This document shows, piece after piece, positions 13,984 to 18,033 of a DNA stretch of 18,033 nt. The translations under genes and the position numbers were made by a program. The notes under the pieces were generated by a model. It ran no database searches, was not told where the DNA came from, and saw only the letters and a list, made by a program, of their open reading frames with translations. Within the stretch, counting starts at the first letter, position 1; every line of letters begins with the position of its first letter. Location: positions 1 to 18,033 of the forward strand of contig CALQBR020000003.1 of NCBI GenBank assembly GCA_943328865.2. Direction: 5' to 3'. The DNA comes from Sphingobacterium thalpophilum (GTDB taxonomy: Bacteria; Bacteroidota; Bacteroidia; Flavobacteriales; Flavobacteriaceae).

Positions 13984-15846
13984 ATGTGTAGCATTTCTGG
14001 TTTTTTAAGTCTTAATAATAGTTTAGTAGAGAAAGATAGTTTGGATATTATGTTGCGATTGCTTAATCACAGGGGACCAGACAATCAAGGTAAAAAATAT
14101 TTTCAAACGGCAGGTTTTGCTCATAATCGATTAAGTCTCTTAGATTTGTCAGATTTTGGGAATCAACCCTTTGAAGATGATAATTATGTGTTAGTATATA
14201 ACGGAGAAGTATACAATTACTTAGAAATAAGAAAAGAACTAACTCCGTTTGAATCTAAGTCAAGCTCAGATACAGCAGTTCTTTTTCAGGCTTTAAGGGA
14301 ATGGGGAGTTGAAAATACCCTCAAAAGAATTAAAGGTATGTTTGCTTTTGCTTGGTACAATAAGCAGAGTAAAGAATTATTTCTTGTTAGGGATCGATTA
14401 GGGATAAAACCATTATTCTATGGTATTGATAATCAAAATACGTTTTGGTTTGCTTCTGAAGTAAAAGCTATTTTAGGAGTTATGCCCACTCAGGCAAATG
14501 CATTTAAAGTTTTATTCTCAAGTTTAGGTGCTTTAGAAAGGTCAAGAGTCGATACAGCTTGGGACGCTATTAAACATGTTGAACCTGGAACTTTTTTGCA
14601 TATTAAAGAAGGTGAAATAAATGTAAAAAAATATTATTCAGTTTATGATAATGTTAATGAAAAAGAATATAACAGATTAAATAAATTGTCTGTAAATGGT
14701 GTGTCAGAGGAGTTTTCATCGCTTTTTAGTTCTAGTATTAAATCAATGTGTATGGGCGATGCTCCTATGGGTTCTTATGTGAGTGGTGGGATTGATTCAA
14801 GTATAGTTACTAATGAGGCTATTAAGTATTTACCAGACATTAAGCTTTTTACAGCTAATGTTTTAGGTAAGCATTCTGAGTTTTTAGATACAAGAAGATT
14901 TGCAAATAGCTTAAAAAAGGATTTATATGATTATCCATATGAAAAAGAAATGGCATTAAGGGATTGGGCCAGGGTTACATGGCATTATGAATCTCCAATG
15001 GTGGTTCATTTTAATGCAATTCCATTTTCAAGTGTTTCTAAATTAGCTCATGATAACCAAGTAAAAGCAGTACTCACTGGTGAAGGATCTGATGAACTTT
15101 TTTTAGGATATTCTTCTTTAGTGACCAAAAGGTATAAACCATTAATTCAGATGCCTTATACTATTATAGATTTTATTTACAATAAAATGCCTAAAATAAA
15201 AGGATTTATAACGGACACTGGTGGCTCTCAAGATTTACTTGGATTATTCAGAAAAAGTGCTCAAAATTTTTCAGTTGAAATGTTTTTGAGAGAAGGAAAT
15301 CAGGTTTATGATTTTATTGGACAAGAAGATCGAGAAGAACATCTTGAGACTTCAAAAATGCTTTATGAGCATTTGCTATCTTTGTTATGGAGAAATGATC
15401 GAATGGGTATGATGTATTCAATAGAATCGAGATTTCCATTTTTAGATGAGGATATTTTAGCTTTCGGAATGAATTTGCCTGTAAAATTTAAAATTGGAAA
15501 ATCATCTAAATTTTATAATTATAAGCATCCTTTTTTAATAGATAAATACATTGTTAGGAAATATGCAGAAGGGAAATTGCCTAATGATTTAGTCTATAAG
15601 AAGAAGAATGGATTTCCTGTAGTTGGTTTAAGAAGTATTCATGTTGACCCAAAATTCTTTGATAATGGAGTAATAAAGAATATTTTACAATTAAGCACTA
15701 GTGAATTTAGCGAAATGTGTAAGAGTAGTTCAAACTATTTAATTAGTTTATTGGCCTCTGTAGAAATATGGGCAAAGCTATTCATAGAGAAAAATTCAAT
15801 TGAAGAGGTAGATTATTTAATACTAAAATATATTACCATAAAATAG
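13984..15846 (+). CDS. asnB: Asparagine synthase (glutamine-hydrolysing) family amidotransferase
   Basis: The 620-residue enzyme has the two domains of AsnB. The class II glutaminase domain (about 2-200) starts with the catalytic Cys2 exposed after Met removal (MCSISGF). It has NHRGPDNQG, YNGEVYNY and RDRLGIKPLFYG. The synthase domain has the ATP-binding loop SGGIDSS at 267-273 and GEGSDELFLGY. All these residues are present, so ammonia from glutamine can be passed to an adenylated carboxylate. It may make asparagine, or amidate another acid such as a sugar acid or peptide, as many long AsnB-like proteins do; the sequence does not decide. It is flanked by the paralogous genes A and B and ends at a hairpin terminator, so it seems to be a separate unit. 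The leader before the ATG is short and AT-rich. Confidence 0.9.
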   Translation: MCSISGFLSLNNSLVEKDSLDIMLRLLNHRGPDNQGKKYFQTAGFAHNRLSLLDLSDFGNQPFEDDNYVLVYNGEVYNYLEIRKELTPFESKSSSDTAVLFQALREWGVENTLKRIKGMFAFAWYNKQSKELFLVRDRLGIKPLFYGIDNQNTFWFASEVKAILGVMPTQANAFKVLFSSLGALERSRVDTAWDAIKHVEPGTFLHIKEGEINVKKYYSVYDNVNEKEYNRLNKLSVNGVSEEFSSLFSSSIKSMCMGDAPMGSYVSGGIDSSIVTNEAIKYLPDIKLFTANVLGKHSEFLDTRRFANSLKKDLYDYPYEKEMALRDWARVTWHYESPMVVHFNAIPFSSVSKLAHDNQVKAVLTGEGSDELFLGYSSLVTKRYKPLIQMPYTIIDFIYNKMPKIKGFITDTGGSQDLLGLFRKSAQNFSVEMFLREGNQVYDFIGQEDREEHLETSKMLYEHLLSLLWRNDRMGMMYSIESRFPFLDEDILAFGMNLPVKFKIGKSSKFYNYKHPFLIDKYIVRKYAEGKLPNDLVYKKKNGFPVVGLRSIHVDPKFFDNGVIKNILQLSTSEFSEMCKSSSNYLISLLASVEIWAKLFIEKNSIEEVDYLILKYITIK

Positions 15847-15860
15847 ATAGTCATTTCTTT

Positions 15861-15886
15861 AAAAAGAAGCAGCAAGCTCTTTTTTT
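15861..15886 (+). terminator. Rho-independent terminator of the amidotransferase gene
   Basis: AAAAAG-A-AGC pairs with GCT-CTTTTT (nine pairs with one bulged A) around the loop AGCAA and ends in a run of seven T residues. It lies 15 bases after the stop codon and separates the amidotransferase gene from copy B. Confidence 0.65.
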
Positions 15887-15907
15887 ATTCATAGTAAATG
15901 TTTAAAA

Positions 15908-16388
15908 AGTTCTATTTGCATTCGGACTTTAATTTTCTTTTTAAGAAACATGCAATAAGCTTGGGATTATTTTGATTTATATATTTCCCGTTTTAAATTT
16001 ATAATACCTACTTCATCAAATGATTAGAAATAAAACAAATAGTATTAATAAAGCGTTTTTCGCTGTACTTTTTGTTGTGTTTGTTTTATTACTACCTGGG
16101 AATGCCAATTTTGCCTACAAAAAAGGACTTTTAGTAAATAGTATTGAACTTTTAACGAAACAAAGTTCTTCAGAAAATACTGTATTTTCATCTATTGGAA
16201 ATGTAAATTATGAAAATCAAACTGATTTCGAAGAGATTGAAGGAGATGATTTTCATGTTTATTTATTCAGTCCTTTAATCAAAACAATTAATTGTTTTGA
16301 TTATAAAGACATATCGGTTAATTACTTTGCCGATTTCATTTCGTTTTTTAAACTTCCCTTTTACATTCTTTTTTGTAATTTAAAAATT
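15908..16388 (+). repeat. Copy B of the duplicated leader-plus-gene unit
   Basis: This is the counterpart of 13425-13892. The distance from the shared AGTT before the -7 region to the gene start is 112 bases here and 111 in copy A, so the leader length is kept. The -7 octamer reads TCTATTTG, with a C in place of the conserved A, and no TTTG was found at the -33 position, so this promoter may be weaker. Confidence 0.75.
15950..15958 (+). other. Two-codon open frame in the leader of gene B
   Basis: ATG CAA TAA stands at the same place in the leader as ATG AAG TAA in copy A, 32 bases after the -7 region and 61 bases before the gene start. Start and stop are kept while the codon between them differs. 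Confidence 0.2.
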
Positions 16389-16403
16389 CATTTAATACGC
16401 TAA
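16020..16403 (+). CDS. Small membrane or exported protein B (paralogue of A)
   Basis: This 127-residue protein of unknown family resembles protein A. A basic start is followed by a hydrophobic stretch (about residues 13-26) that ends in PGNANFA, so it could be a cleavable signal peptide. The middle carries QTDFEEIEGDDFHVYLFSPL, and the C-terminal part is hydrophobic with DFISFF and LFCNLKI as in A. The first Cys of A's INCLNCK is kept, while the second is Tyr here. The gene stands 100 bases before dabA on the same strand, just as A precedes the amidotransferase gene. A role as a membrane partner of the downstream gene is possible but not supported by any motif. Confidence 0.65.
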   Translation: MIRNKTNSINKAFFAVLFVVFVLLLPGNANFAYKKGLLVNSIELLTKQSSSENTVFSSIGNVNYENQTDFEEIEGDDFHVYLFSPLIKTINCFDYKDISVNYFADFISFFKLPFYILFCNLKIHLIR

Positions 16404-16503
16404 TAATTTTTGTTTTGTCGTTTCCAAATAGGTTGATTGCTATTGCTCTTTAGCTTTAGGATTTACTAATTATGGATTTTTCAAAGAATTATTAGTAAAG
16501 AAA

Positions 16504-18033
16504 ATGAAAAAAAAGCCAAATGGTTTTGACGAGCATGACGTGCTCCATAACCTTGCGCATTATCTTCCAGCACAATCTCCACTAAAAGATTTTGTGCATC
16601 ACAATACCTTACATTCCTTTCAAGATAAAAAATTCCTTGATGCGCTTCAAGATGCGTCTGCTATTTTTGGTTATAAAACCTATTTGCCACTAGCAGATTT
16701 TAGAAGTCGCTATCATAAGGGTCAAATAAATTCGGCTATTTTAAAAAACATAATTGCCAAGTCTAAAGGAAAAGATCACGTAGATTCTTGGCTTGAGAAA
16801 TTGGTCGGCACAGTGTATGATGAATCGATTAATCCAAGAATTGGTTTGTTGCGAGCCAATTGGAAAAATCAATACGGCATTAACTTAGAAAAGTCAGTGC
16901 ACAGTACTGTTTTTAGAATTGTGTGTAGCTATCTAGATCAAGGGATCTCGATGTGGCAATTCCCGGTTCATGACAAAGGTTTTTTGTCGAGTATAAAAGA
17001 ACTGGAAAAGAATAGTTATGTCAGTTTTTTTAAATCTGCAAGGGTTAAGTCACTTTTGTTTAAAGAAGATTTAAGGATTCAAGAGTTGTTAGCTTTCCTT
17101 GTTGGTGACGAAACTTTGTATGAGCAATATCTATTTGATCAGCAATTTTCGCATCCTGGGTGGTCAGGAATGGTTGCTACTATAGAATCGCAGCCTCAGT
17201 CTTTATTGGATGCAAGAAAAATTTCTTTCGCGGATTTTATTTTATTAGAGTTGCTTTTAGAGATTGATGTTTTGGATACTCGATTTGGAACAAATTGGGC
17301 TCCTCTGGGCAATAGTTTAAAAGAAACGCCAATCCCTTTGTTCGCACCAATAGAAAGAAACGAATTGTTTGAAGTGTTGTCTTTGTGGCAACAAGCCTTT
17401 GAATGGAGTTTGTACAATCAGGTGCTAAGCGGAATTCAAAAACAAGCGGTGCTTAATGATAGCGAAGCGCATCCTTGTTTTCAGGCATTATTTTGTATGG
17501 ACGATAGAGAATGTTCCTTGCGGAGATATGTTGAGAAATTAGATAAAAAAGCAGCTACTTTTGGCACGCCTGGTTTTTTCCATGTGGAGTTTTTTTACCG
17601 CCCTATAAACGGGAAGTTTTATACCAAACTCTGTCCCGCTCCAGTTACTCCAAAGTATTTGATTAAGGAAATTGGATTGGGAAAAAAACGCGAAACCGAC
17701 ATTCATTATACCAAGCACGCCCATTCACTTGTATTTGGTTGGTTAATTTCCCAAACTTTAGGATTCTCCTCCGCTTTAAAATTGTTTTTAAGCATTTTTA
17801 AGCCAACGATGACTCCTGCAACTAGTGCTTCGTTCCGACATATGGATGCTAAAGCCAATCTTACCATTGAACATAAACCAGAATACAAACCGGAAAACAA
17901 TCTTCAAATTGGTTTTACAGTACCAGAAATGGCTGATAGAGTAGTTGCTTTATTGAATAGTATCGGCTTGGTGAATCATTTTGCGCCTTTGGTTTATTTG
18001 ATAGGTCATGGCGCGACTAGCGTAAACAATACC
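16504..18033 (+). CDS. dabA: DabA-type inorganic carbon transporter subunit (DUF2309), 3' truncated by the window
   Basis: The first 510 residues of a protein that is usually about 800 long are present; the frame is open to the edge. It belongs to the DUF2309 (YbcC) family, renamed DabA after the DAB inorganic-carbon accumulation complex, in which a carbonic-anhydrase-like zinc subunit works with the membrane protein DabB. Signatures seen are LAHYLPAQSPLKDFVHHNTL near the start, FCMDDRECSLRRYVE and YLIGHGATSVNNT. In the characterised protein zinc is bound by two Cys, one Asp and one His. Cys331, Asp333 and His502 fill three of these positions, and the second Cys should lie beyond the edge. 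The ATG at 16504 is the only plausible start: an in-frame stop lies at 16429. No dabB is seen upstream, so it may follow. Confidence 0.92.
   Translation, partial: MKKKPNGFDEHDVLHNLAHYLPAQSPLKDFVHHNTLHSFQDKKFLDALQDASAIFGYKTYLPLADFRSRYHKGQINSAILKNIIAKSKGKDHVDSWLEKLVGTVYDESINPRIGLLRANWKNQYGINLEKSVHSTVFRIVCSYLDQGISMWQFPVHDKGFLSSIKELEKNSYVSFFKSARVKSLLFKEDLRIQELLAFLVGDETLYEQYLFDQQFSHPGWSGMVATIESQPQSLLDARKISFADFILLELLLEIDVLDTRFGTNWAPLGNSLKETPIPLFAPIERNELFEVLSLWQQAFEWSLYNQVLSGIQKQAVLNDSEAHPCFQALFCMDDRECSLRRYVEKLDKKAATFGTPGFFHVEFFYRPINGKFYTKLCPAPVTPKYLIKEIGLGKKRETDIHYTKHAHSLVFGWLISQTLGFSSALKLFLSIFKPTMTPATSASFRHMDAKANLTIEHKPEYKPENNLQIGFTVPEMADRVVALLNSIGLVNHFAPLVYLIGHGATSVNNT

Noticed and set aside
13425..16388. 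Direct repeats A and B as ends of a composite transposon
   Set aside because: The repeats encode diverged paralogous proteins and show no inverted ends, transposase or target-site duplication; gene duplication explains them better.
13536..16403. Lasso-peptide or similar peptide cluster (small genes plus AsnB-like enzyme)
   Set aside because: The AsnB-like protein keeps a complete glutaminase domain with Cys2, unlike lasso cyclases, the small proteins are about 120 residues with membrane segments, and no protease or transporter gene is present.
17196..17900. Minus-strand frames of 61-73 residues at the right end
   Set aside because: They lie opposite the continuous dabA frame, which carries the family's metal ligands.

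Overview
The window looks like chromosomal DNA of a Flavobacteriaceae member, most likely Flavobacterium or a close relative. It is AT-rich. It carries the flavobacterial XrtF and XrtF-associated gene pair, a short primary sigma factor without region 1.1, TonB-dependent and lipoprotein genes of Bacteroidota type, and several promoters with the Bacteroidota -7 element TAnnTTTG. This assignment rests on recalled family features; no database search was possible.

Left part (1-6600): a two-CBS-domain protein on the + strand is followed by a minus-strand housekeeping block. That block holds rpe (pentose phosphate pathway), rpoD (primary sigma factor, with an unusually clear Shine-Dalgarno sequence and a textbook terminator), an unknown lipoprotein with duplicated beta-type motifs, and the conserved rpsO-pnp pair with a terminator after each gene. 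A GAF protein related to free methionine-R-sulfoxide reductase closes the block. Its promoter is divergent from that of xrtF.

Middle part (6600-12830, + strand): xrtF and its overlapping partner come first. Next is a pair consisting of an ATP-cone/PD-(D/E)XK nuclease-like protein and a beta-CASP metallo-beta-lactamase ribonuclease-like protein. Then comes a three-gene heavy-metal (probably copper) unit: a small Cys/His-rich HYC_CC_PP protein, a TonB-dependent receptor with a Cys-Cys plug motif, and a periplasmic HMA-type metal-binding protein.

Right part (12830-18033): a decayed N-terminal fragment of an IS982-family transposase marks a remodelled, very AT-rich stretch. It is followed by the most unusual structure in the window. 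Two paralogous small membrane or exported protein genes (called A and B here) share the protein, an upstream leader of about 110 nt and a conserved 3' end. They flank a complete asparagine-synthase-like amidotransferase gene. Copy A precedes the amidotransferase gene and copy B precedes a dabA-type (DUF2309) gene, at 85 and 100 bp. dabA encodes the zinc-site subunit of a DAB inorganic-carbon transporter and runs off the right edge; no dabB is seen in the window.

No tRNA, rRNA or CRISPR array was seen.
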